32,993 nt of DNA from an uncultured Lewinella sp. (GTDB lineage Bacteria > Bacteroidota > Bacteroidia > Chitinophagales > Saprospiraceae), in contig CAJXPD010000103.1 in assembly GCA_913057785.1 (NCBI GenBank), positions 1 through 32,993 of the forward strand, given 5' to 3'. Positions 26,260 to 32,993 of this stretch are shown here, piece after piece (positions within the stretch are counted from its first letter, which is position 1; each line of letters starts with the position of its first letter). The notes under the pieces were generated by a model that worked only from the letters and a program-made list of their open reading frames with translations, did no database searches and was not told where the DNA came from. A program made the position numbers and the translations under genes.

Positions 26260-27264
26260 CTACTCAAAAAAGAACGCATATCCCCAGAAGATCTTTTTAA
26301 AAACCTCATTTTGGACCAGCATAAAGTCCTCCTCATTTACATTGGCATAGTATCTTTCAACGATGCGTTGCGAAGCTTCTGGTCCTGATGGCATGGTCTG
26401 AAAGTATCTTGGATGCAATGCCACATCGGTACTATCACCTGCGGTTGTCGTCACTTGGATTTCGCAAAAAGGAATCTGCTGTAAAATAGAGTCCTTTTTC
26501 GGATGCTCGTTGATAAAGGATTCGGCCAATATCCGCTCAAAGTGGTATAAAAAGGTCTCCACCCTACCCTGGTTGGGCACGGCATTGACGGGTTGAGTTA
26601 GTGTATAATAGGGTTTTACCTCGTAACCTTGCGCCCCTTTGCTCACAGTGAAGCTTTCCCCACGCTGCAGCGGATAGTTGATACTCACAGACTGTATCTG
26701 ACCTATAGGCACATTGAATACCGCTTTATCACGCCAATCATCTCCCAGGAGGTTATAGCGAAAACGTATATTACCGGTGAATCCGGGAATACTTGCCACG
26801 TAAGGCTGCTCCGCCCCTTCAACCATCATATAGGTGCCTCGCTCATCGGGTGTTGATCCGCCCACATAATAGGCTTTCAGTAGTTGATCCTCACGATCGT
26901 AGATTTCTACCTTGATCCCCTCCGTAGCTAGGCTTTTGATCAGGTTTTTAATGGAAGCATTTGGGGGCTTGAATTGCATTTTAACCCGCTTTATGGCGTC
27001 CATCAGGTTGTCCATCGCATTGGGATTCACAGTATGCTGTCCGTTGTGAATCCAACCCTTTCCTTGCCGTTGTAAAGTGGTCTGGTGGTTGAATCGATCA
27101 GCCATAAAAATCTTGTAGATAGCCGCCGTGTCTTCTACCGCAAAATTTCGTTCCTCCAGACTTAAGGTCGTTCCTCTTCCTGAATTCTGTGTCAATGAAT
27201 AGACGGTAAAGCCACCCAGTACCACCAACAAGCCCAATAAGATCAATGATCGCTTATTCTTCAT
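26260..27264 (-). CDS. DUF4340 domain protein of the gld operon
   Basis: About 334 residues. An N-terminal membrane anchor (MKNKRSLILLGLLVVLGGFTVYSL) is followed by a periplasmic domain resembling DUF4340, with VEIYDREDQLLKAYYVGGSTPDERGTYMM in the middle. DUF4340 proteins are commonly encoded beside GldG-type ABC subunits. The ATG at 27264 overlaps the gldG stop by 11 bases (ATGAAGAATAA), which indicates translational coupling; an upstream ATG at 27276 is less natural. It probably acts with the GldFG membrane complex, though its exact role is unknown. Confidence 0.8.
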   Translation of the reverse strand: MKNKRSLILLGLLVVLGGFTVYSLTQNSGRGTTLSLEERNFAVEDTAAIYKIFMADRFNHQTTLQRQGKGWIHNGQHTVNPNAMDNLMDAIKRVKMQFKPPNASIKNLIKSLATEGIKVEIYDREDQLLKAYYVGGSTPDERGTYMMVEGAEQPYVASIPGFTGNIRFRYNLLGDDWRDKAVFNVPIGQIQSVSINYPLQRGESFTVSKGAQGYEVKPYYTLTQPVNAVPNQGRVETFLYHFERILAESFINEHPKKDSILQQIPFCEIQVTTTAGDSTDVALHPRYFQTMPSGPEASQRIVERYYANVNEEDFMLVQNEVFKKIFWGYAFFFE

Positions 27265-29017
27265 TCCCACTTGCATTTAGATCTTGCGCATAACGACGCT
27301 TCCGTAACCAATTATAGAATAGTCCAAAGACAAGGAGAAATAGCAAGGGAAGCCCGATATTGAAGAACTGCCAGAATCCAGCCTGCTGCCTTGCTGCCGC
27401 TCCGTCTAGCAATCTCAACTTCACATCCTTGCTCCGCGCCTCGATCAGTCCTCGATCATCGGACAAGTATTCGATGGCATTGATCAAAAAATCCTTATTG
27501 GAAAAAAGGAATCCATTGCCATCCATTTCGTTCCTATTATAGCCCAATGGAATCACTCGCTGATTACGCTGATCATAATCATTCCGCGCAATATCGCCAT
27601 CGGCTACTACCAACATACTGGTTCGCTCACTCTTGGGCTTGAAACTTAAACCCAACTGCTGCAAGCCAGCTTCCATTCCCGGATCTAATCGATTGGCATA
27701 AAAAGAATCGAACTCTCCCTCGTAGAGCACGGCCAATGGTTGAGGAGGTTTGTTGAAGTTCTCTTTTTCCAAACCATATCGTAGGAAATTAAAGTCCATT
27801 CCCACTGGGAGACGTTGGAAAAAAGAGTTGTTAGAAGAAGCCAGTAATACCGTCTTATCCACCGGTAAACGCGTTTCCACTACCGTATCGATAGTCGTGG
27901 GGAAAAACATATTAATTGGCCCGAGACTCTTCACAATGGGATGCTGTGAAGTAGCCCCCGAACTGATTACCGGATGATAGGGATAGCGGAAGAAATCAAA
28001 TTGCGGTGCATCTCCGACGAATCCAACGACCAGTTGAATATTGGAACATTGCATATCCAATACCAGGTTATCCTTAAAGCGAATCCCGTATTTAAAGAGG
28101 AGATTATCTAGATTGATATCATATTGTTTCGGGAAATATTCCTTTCGACTGGTTAAACTATCCATGTCCACTGCCACCCGATCCAACAACCATAAGACCT
28201 TACCTCCATTCATGATATACTGATCAATCTTGAAGTTATCTCGTTCCGAAAAGGGCTTGGTGGGTTTGGCCACCACCAATACATCTACCTCAGGGCGAAT
28301 ATGGACTACACTATCCAGGATTAGACGTCCCGTATTGTAAAACTCCTGCAGGGTTTGTTCAAAATCTGCGGTTTCAAAGGGAGCCAGCTCCCCGTGTCCA
28401 GCAGTAAAAAGTACGGCAGGTTTCTGCTGGGACTCTAGCTTTTGGATAACGTTGACAAACTTGTATTCCAGTAGAGAAATTGAATTATTCAAGGCCACCT
28501 CTGGATTCACACCGGGGATGTCATTTTCCAGCAGGTTAACCGCTTGTCGTCGACCCTTGTAATAGAAAACAGCATAAGGGTAGATCAGCTGCGAAGATTT
28601 ACTATCACCATCCGCTACCCGGAGGTTGACAGGTTCAATCCCCTCATCTTTCAACTGTTTTCTTCGTTCATTGCGTTGAGCAATGGTGCCGGTATTTGGG
28701 TCACCAAAATCAAACTCCACAAAGCCAGAACGGGCGCGAAAATCTTCCAGTTTCTCGCGTGTAGCCCGCTGCAATCGTTTAAAGCCAGCTGGGAATTCAC
28801 CTTCTAAAAGCACCTCTACATAAACCACCTCCTCTAATTCGTCCAATAGGTCTTTGGTAGGATCTGTCAGAGTGAAGCGTTTTTCTTCCGTCAGATCCAA
28901 AGAAGCGTAGAACGAACTTCCCCCAGTCCCTCCGTTCGCCAAAATATTGATACAGATCACAATAGCAATTGCTATGGCGCCCTGTAAATAATGATTCAGT
29001 TTTAAATTTTTCAACAT
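27254..29017 (-). CDS. gldG: GldG, gliding-associated ABC transporter accessory subunit
   Basis: About 587 residues. An N-terminal membrane helix (LQGAIAIAIVICINILAN), a large periplasmic region and a C-terminal helix (FFNIGLPLLFLLVFGLFYNWLRKRR). The early SFYASLDLTEEKRFTLTDPTKDLL and the VLFTAGHGELAPFE segment are typical of GldG/IFT52-like subunits. With GldF and GldA it forms an ABC transporter required for gliding in Flavobacterium. The frame is open to 29083, but the ATG at 29017 (MLKNLKLNHYLQG) lies 13 bases after the gldF stop and removes 22 unlikely residues overlapping gldF. It is followed by the DUF4340 gene with an 11-base overlap. Confidence 0.9.
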   Translation of the reverse strand: MLKNLKLNHYLQGAIAIAIVICINILANGGTGGSSFYASLDLTEEKRFTLTDPTKDLLDELEEVVYVEVLLEGEFPAGFKRLQRATREKLEDFRARSGFVEFDFGDPNTGTIAQRNERRKQLKDEGIEPVNLRVADGDSKSSQLIYPYAVFYYKGRRQAVNLLENDIPGVNPEVALNNSISLLEYKFVNVIQKLESQQKPAVLFTAGHGELAPFETADFEQTLQEFYNTGRLILDSVVHIRPEVDVLVVAKPTKPFSERDNFKIDQYIMNGGKVLWLLDRVAVDMDSLTSRKEYFPKQYDINLDNLLFKYGIRFKDNLVLDMQCSNIQLVVGFVGDAPQFDFFRYPYHPVISSGATSQHPIVKSLGPINMFFPTTIDTVVETRLPVDKTVLLASSNNSFFQRLPVGMDFNFLRYGLEKENFNKPPQPLAVLYEGEFDSFYANRLDPGMEAGLQQLGLSFKPKSERTSMLVVADGDIARNDYDQRNQRVIPLGYNRNEMDGNGFLFSNKDFLINAIEYLSDDRGLIEARSKDVKLRLLDGAAARQQAGFWQFFNIGLPLLFLLVFGLFYNWLRKRRYAQDLNASGNEE

Positions 29018-29030
29018 CCTAAATTTAATC

Positions 29031-29762
29031 TTATCCTTTCTGCTTATCCAGCGAGAGCAGCGTGAAGAAAATAAACAGACCAATTACCGAAAAGAAATAA
29101 ATGATATCTCGGGTATCTACAATTCCACGACTAATGGATCGATAGTGATAATCGATACCAAACATCTGCACGATATCATCTCCTTTCCCCAAAAAGATCG
29201 GTAACTCACTGAAGTATAGAAAGCCATAAAAGAAAATGAAGCATAGAAAGGTCGCCAGAATAAAAGCAACGATCTGATTGTCCGACAAAGAAGAGGCAAA
29301 AACGCCGATCGCCACGAAAACCCCTGACAGTAGTAGCAATCCTATGTAAGAGCCCATGATGGCACCGCTATCCAAGTTACCCGGAGGAGAGCCCAGCTGA
29401 TGTACCGTAATGTAGTACAACAGGGTAGGAACCAACGCAAAAGCCACCAAAGTAAGGCAAGCTAAATACTTTCCTAACACGATCTTCAGATCTGAGATCG
29501 GGCGAGTCGAAAGCAGTTCGATCGTACCGGTTTGGCGCTCTTCGGCAAAAGACCGCATTGTTATGGCGGGAATCAAAAACAGGAAAACCATGGGAGCCAG
29601 ATCAAAAAGTTGATCAAGCGTAGCAAAGTTGTATTGTAGTAAGCTGGTTTGGGGAAACACAAATAGTGTCAAGCCCATAAAAACCAGGAAAATACCCACT
29701 ACAAAATAACCAATAAGGGAACTAAAGAAAGCATTAATTTCCTTATAGAAAATACTTAACAT
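29031..29762 (-). CDS. gldF: GldF, gliding-associated ABC transporter permease
   Basis: 243 residues with about six membrane helices, the usual size for this ABC-2-type permease. MLSIFYKEINAFFSSLIGYFVVGIFLVFMGL is the typical N-terminus, and FAEERQTGTIELLSTRPIS (about 72-90) is the conserved cytoplasmic motif of these permeases that contacts the ATPase. The downstream partner gldG begins 13 bases later. Its upstream neighbour on the same strand is an unknown secreted protein, which separates it from gldA. Confidence 0.92.
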   Translation of the reverse strand: MLSIFYKEINAFFSSLIGYFVVGIFLVFMGLTLFVFPQTSLLQYNFATLDQLFDLAPMVFLFLIPAITMRSFAEERQTGTIELLSTRPISDLKIVLGKYLACLTLVAFALVPTLLYYITVHQLGSPPGNLDSGAIMGSYIGLLLLSGVFVAIGVFASSLSDNQIVAFILATFLCFIFFYGFLYFSELPIFLGKGDDIVQMFGIDYHYRSISRGIVDTRDIIYFFSVIGLFIFFTLLSLDKQKG

Positions 29763-29772
29763 CCTAGCAATT

Positions 29773-30444
29773 TTACATTTTCACATAAACCTTGTGCCGA
29801 TCCAAATAGATACGCAAGCACTTATATAGCGTTTCCCACGGCAATTCATCTCCTAGATCTTCGATTGAACTGATCAATTGTGGGTCATCCACTATCCATT
29901 TCAACAGATTTTCTCGATTAAAGTCTACGATTTCACCACTTTCAAAGTGCAACATCTTTTCCCGCTTCACTAACTCTTTCGTAGGCACCTGTCCCGTACG
30001 GAAAGGGCGGCCGTTTAAAGGGTTATAGGCTGAAACCGTAATCATTTTCGTCTCTTCTTCCTCAAAGTCATAGTAGCAAATCTTACCCCTTAACTTCATG
30101 CCCGTAAAAATGGCAAAAGCCACGGGGCCTTCCGTTAGGCTTCGTTTCACATAAGGCAAACCATTGAAGCAAATCCCCCAAACGCCTGCTAGATCAAGAG
30201 GTGTCTCCGAATCTTCTCGCTTAATTCGCATGTTTTGCGCTTTGATGGTCCACTCTTCCTCATTGGTTACCAATTCCCCCGCCACTATGTCAAGGGTATA
30301 GGTCGGCCGGTTCAACTGGAAGTCCTCAAAGGACATATACACGCCCTCCTGAAAATCAAAAGACTGGTTAAGCACCTTGCCCTCTTGTGCCCAAGTGCAA
30401 CTTAGCCATAAGCATCCAATAAGTGTAAAAGTATACTTTATCAA
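29773..30444 (-). CDS. Unknown secreted protein between gldA and gldF
   Basis: 223 residues with a signal peptide (MIKYTFTLIGCLWLSCTWAQ) and no recognised domain. The mature part is mixed alpha/beta: FQEGVYMSFEDFQLNRPTY, IKAQNMRIKREDS, VWGICFNGLPYVKR, and a helical end YKCLRIYLDRHKVYVKM. The start at 30444 is a TTG. An ATG at 30460 followed by six A lies one base out of frame. With five A it would read MKNQVLIKYTFTLIG, a better signal peptide, so either the TTG is used or the A-run has gained a base. It ends 10 bases before gldF, so it is surely in that operon. I infer a role linked to gliding or envelope assembly. Confidence 0.75.
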   Translation of the reverse strand: MIKYTFTLIGCLWLSCTWAQEGKVLNQSFDFQEGVYMSFEDFQLNRPTYTLDIVAGELVTNEEEWTIKAQNMRIKREDSETPLDLAGVWGICFNGLPYVKRSLTEGPVAFAIFTGMKLRGKICYYDFEEEETKMITVSAYNPLNGRPFRTGQVPTKELVKREKMLHFESGEIVDFNRENLLKWIVDDPQLISSIEDLGDELPWETLYKCLRIYLDRHKVYVKM

Positions 30445-30624
30445 AACTTGGTTTTTTCATGATTATCCGAGTCCCTGGCGGCAGCGGATTTAATAGAACT
30501 TGTCCCCTTAAAGAGAAAGATTTCCCCTGCTAAGTTGGTTCCCAATAGATTTGTCACCGCTAACTACTCTCCTTTCGACACGCAACACTATCAATTATAC
30601 ATTACACATTCATCAGCCTCACTC

Positions 30625-31530
30625 CTACTTGGTAAGTTTCACAAACACATCCTCCACACTGAGCTGAGTTTGTACCAATTCCAAGATCACCCACTCCTGT
30701 GCTACGGCATGATGAAAAATATCAGGTCGAATATCTTTTCCTTTCTTGGCTCGAATTTCCCACCGTTTATTCCCAAGGGATTGCACTGCATGAACGCCCT
30801 TTATTGACAGCAACTCTTTTTCCTTTACTTCCTGTTGCAGGCCAAGCGTAATCATCGCTCCTGATTCTACTTGGGTACCCAACTTGTCAATCGTATCATT
30901 CGCTACTAATTCACCTTGGCGGATGATCACCACTCGGTCACAGATGGCCTGTACCTCTTGCATGATGTGCGTGGAAAATATAACTGTCTTCTCCTCTCCC
31001 ACTTTTTTGATCAAAGCTCGAATCTCCGCCAACTGATTGGGGTCTAGGCCAGAGGTAGGTTCATCCAATATTAAGACTTCCGGGTCATGCAACATGGCTT
31101 GGGCTAAGCCCACCCGCTGCCGGTACCCTTTAGACAAGGCTCCGATGGGCTTGTGCTGCTCCCGCTCCAATCCAGTCATCTCTACCATCTCCGCGATGCG
31201 ATTCTTGGGCTTGGATAGCTGGTACATTCCTGCCACGAATCGCAAGTATTCCTTCACATACATATCCTTGTATAAAGGGTTATGCTCTGGTAGGTATCCA
31301 ATCTTTCGCCGTACGGCCAAGGGTTCTTCCAAAACGGACAAGCCACAAACCTCAGCTGTACCTTCTGTAGGAGGAATAAAGCCGGTCAGGATCTTCATGG
31401 TGGTTGTTTTTCCTGCTCCATTAGGACCAAGAAATCCCAATACTTCTCCCTTCTTGGCTTCAAAGCTAATTTGGTCAATTGCCTTCTGTGTACCGTAGAC
31501 CTTCGTTAGTTGTTCAACTTTTACAGACAT
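30625..31530 (-). CDS. gldA: GldA, gliding-associated ABC transporter ATPase
   Basis: 301 residues, cytoplasmic. Walker A GPNGAGKT (35-42), the YLPEHNPLY loop (79-87) in the Q-loop position, signature LSKGYRQRV (132-140), Walker B LILDEPTSGLD (153-163) and switch His188 (FSTH) are all intact. The C-terminal domain (about 215-301) is the regulatory extension of drug/gliding-type ATPases. It energises GldF/GldG. It is the first gene of the run; 180 bases separate it from the unknown secreted gene with no clear terminator, so one operon is likely. Confidence 0.93.
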   Translation of the reverse strand: MSVKVEQLTKVYGTQKAIDQISFEAKKGEVLGFLGPNGAGKTTTMKILTGFIPPTEGTAEVCGLSVLEEPLAVRRKIGYLPEHNPLYKDMYVKEYLRFVAGMYQLSKPKNRIAEMVEMTGLEREQHKPIGALSKGYRQRVGLAQAMLHDPEVLILDEPTSGLDPNQLAEIRALIKKVGEEKTVIFSTHIMQEVQAICDRVVIIRQGELVANDTIDKLGTQVESGAMITLGLQQEVKEKELLSIKGVHAVQSLGNKRWEIRAKKGKDIRPDIFHHAVAQEWVILELVQTQLSVEDVFVKLTK

Positions 31531-31550
31531 TCCTGATTTTAAGATTCGAG

Positions 31551-31583
31551 CAAAAGTACTAAACTTTGGAGGGATATTGCCAA
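31551..31583 (-). promoter_or_regulatory. Probable gldA promoter
   Basis: On the minus strand TTG (31583-31581) lies 22 bases before TACTTTTG (31558-31551), a perfect TAnnTTTG element, 20 bases upstream of the gldA ATG. The spacing is slightly long. No other candidate is seen between 31531 and 31600. Confidence 0.45.
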
Positions 31584-31618
31584 GCGAGATTTGGAAAAGA
31601 AGGGTGCTATGCTGCTAC

Positions 31619-31988
31619 TTATTGATCTTGTTCCGATTCGGGCGCCTGCATCTGCAATACCATAGACCACGCCGCCATTTGGGGGCTGGGGCTAGTTTCC
31701 TGTTTTGCTATAACGTCGAGCTGGTAATTTTGATTTTCCAGGATCCCATAATTTTGTCAATTCTATCCGGTCTGTCTTAGGAAATACAGTCAGAAGCGAT
31801 AATTCAGACCGGCATCGCAGCTGCTGAACAAGGGGAAAACCAAGACCGTCTGTCCGCCGACCAAGAAACGCCATACTCTGCCCGAGATCCCTAGCTCCTG
31901 GATCGGAAAAAGTCCTAACTTGATTGGTGCTCCCTTGCACTCATCCATTTCAGAATGATGAATGGAAGGAGGCCAACATATTAATCAC
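31619..31988 (-). pseudogene. Possible remnants of two minus-strand protein genes
   Basis: Two protein-like stretches precede gldA on the minus strand. One (31988-31790) is open for about 65 codons and reads APIKLGLFPIQELGISGRVW ... then ends DAGLNYRF-stop, a typical C-terminus of a Bacteroidota outer-membrane barrel. The other (about 31757-31619) reads ILENQNYQLDVIAKQETSPS ... and ends SEQDQ-stop. Neither has a clear start of useful length. An inverted repeat CCGGTCTG (31767-31774)/CAGACCGG (31805-31812) lies at the junction. These could be ends of decayed genes or chance ORFs. Confidence 0.3.
31704..31756 (+). promoter_or_regulatory. Tandem -7 elements upstream of the right-edge gene
   Basis: TAATTTTG occurs twice on the + strand, at 31725-31732 and 31749-31756. 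The first has TTTG (31704-31707) 17 bases upstream; the second has TTG (31730-31732) 16 bases upstream. Either could drive the gene at 32010, with a leader of about 250 nt. Confidence 0.35.
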
Positions 31989-32009
31989 CTAAAACACCCG
32001 CTGTTAGCC

Positions 32010-32993
32010 ATGAGTCTTCCTCACTTTTGCTGGAGGGTCCCTATTCTCCTGTTCCTATCCATGACGTTCATTTCTATACTTTCTGCCCAAGATTATTATC
32101 GAACGCTATCCTTCACCCATAGTCCATTGCATGCCTGGAAAGGTGCCAAGGCAAGCATCTTAGTAGATGAGGTAGCCCTCTATACTTTTACTTATGAAAC
32201 GGGCGGCAAGGTAAAATCCATTATCTATCAGCTAAATGGCTCTCCCAAGCCCTTATATGAGAACTATACCTCCAGCACCTACATCTGGGCAGCTCAAAAT
32301 ATCTTCGCATACAGGCCTGGCCAAATCATTGTCGAACACCTGGATTATTTGTCCAAGCCAATTCCCGGCAAACCAACTATTTCGATCTATACCCTAGATG
32401 AAAAAGGGAGAGCGGTGCGGCTCCAGTATTTCGGCGAGGAAAATGATCTCACAGAACTCAATGGAATCCATGAGTATCGCTGGATATATGAGAAGGGTAA
32501 AGTCGGAGAAAACCGGATTTCTCCGACTGGCGAAATCAAACCGATGAACGCCTGGTTCCCTTATACCTGGGTATGGCTATCTTTTGATCCAGTAAACAAT
32601 CTCAGTTCGATCACAACTACCGGAGAGGATTGGGAGCCGATAGCTGATGCTGTTCGTATAGAATTTGAGGTTGAATCGCATGAAATCGTTGGCTGGAGAG
32701 CCCAGTTCCTTCCGGGCAATCAGCCCTCACAACGGACTGGCCCCAAAGTAGCGGAAGCCAGGCACGACTTTGATGACAACGGATACTTAGTCAGAACTCG
32801 ATTCTTTGATGAGGACGGAAAAAGAACAAAATCTGCTTGGGGTCATATGGGTTTTGTTAGACAATACAATGCGCAGGGCAATCGCTTAACATATAATTTC
32901 ATCAACGCAGCCGATCAGATCACCCTTGCCCCGGATCGAGGTTATAGTGGGCAAAGGTTTATCTGGGATGCAGAAGGACGGTTCAGATTACAC
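32010..32993 (+). CDS. Exported protein of unknown function (3' partial)
   Basis: The frame is open from ATG 32010 to the last base, giving 328 residues with no stop, so the gene continues beyond the window. It begins with a signal peptide (MSLPHFCWRVPILLFLSMTF, cleavage near SAQ-DYY). The mature part is beta-rich and contains RHS/YD-like turns such as LDEKGRAVRLQYFGEEN, DDNGYLVRTRFFDEDGK and YNAQGNRLTYNF, the pattern of repeat-bearing exported proteins in Bacteroidota. No enzyme motif is visible. Codon use and composition match the neighbours. It lies divergent from gldA across a 479-base gap. Confidence 0.85.
   Translation, partial: MSLPHFCWRVPILLFLSMTFISILSAQDYYRTLSFTHSPLHAWKGAKASILVDEVALYTFTYETGGKVKSIIYQLNGSPKPLYENYTSSTYIWAAQNIFAYRPGQIIVEHLDYLSKPIPGKPTISIYTLDEKGRAVRLQYFGEENDLTELNGIHEYRWIYEKGKVGENRISPTGEIKPMNAWFPYTWVWLSFDPVNNLSSITTTGEDWEPIADAVRIEFEVESHEIVGWRAQFLPGNQPSQRTGPKVAEARHDFDDNGYLVRTRFFDEDGKRTKSAWGHMGFVRQYNAQGNRLTYNFINAADQITLAPDRGYSGQRFIWDAEGRFRLH

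Overview
The window comes from a Bacteroidota chromosome, most likely the Saprospiria (Lewinella/Haliscomenobacter-like). The evidence is C-terminal type IX secretion (T9SS) sorting domains, a gldA/gldF/gldG gliding locus, near absence of Shine-Dalgarno sequences, several TAnnTTTG -7 promoter elements and many family-typical exported proteins. I saw no tRNA, rRNA, insertion sequence, CRISPR array or prophage. The genus is an inference.

Layout. (1) 1-3681 (+): the C-terminus of a T9SS cargo protein, then a complete 999-residue S8 subtilase that is also T9SS cargo. (2) 3682-5453: a terminator-rich convergent gap with a possible small RNA, then peptidase T (-). (3) 5692-10046 (-): a nitrogen-assimilation block read as PII protein, AmtB ammonium channel, BBP2-type outer-membrane porin and a eukaryote-like type II glutamine synthetase. 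A possible small RNA lies on the opposite strand between amtB and the porin. (4) 10288-13971 (+): a conserved helical-repeat protein and an HhH/outer-membrane barrel protein. (5) 14067-16290 (-): a sensor kinase and an OmpR/PhoB-family regulator. (6) 16291-17519: a 1.2 kb gap with PHO-box-like 11-bp-period direct repeats and a probable decayed gene that keeps its terminator. (7) 17520-23628 (+): a spondin-like lipoprotein, a membrane AraC-type regulator and a large sortilin/BNR-repeat exported protein. (8) 23714-31530 (-): gldA, an unknown secreted protein, gldF, gldG, a DUF4340 protein, a frameshifted zinc-dependent phospholipase C/S1-P1 nuclease-like gene and a patatin phospholipase. (9) 31531-32993: a gap with coding remnants, then the start of an unknown exported protein that runs off the window.

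How they work together. The GldA/F/G transporter belongs to the gliding/T9SS machinery, and the two left-hand proteins are the kind of cargo T9SS exports. The nitrogen block pairs ammonium entry (porin, AmtB), sensing (PII) and assimilation (glutamine synthetase).

The most interesting lead is the gap at 16291-17519. It holds at least seven YTGTGAY heptamers, six of them on an 11-bp period within their clusters, including an identical 19-bp element present twice. They sit beside a PhoB-like regulator gene. One cluster lies just upstream of a perfect TAATTTTG promoter element for the spondin-like lipoprotein; another precedes what looks like a dead gene. This suggests a local two-component regulon with one living and one decayed target. 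Two single-base frame problems in the right-hand operon may be real mutations or sequence errors.
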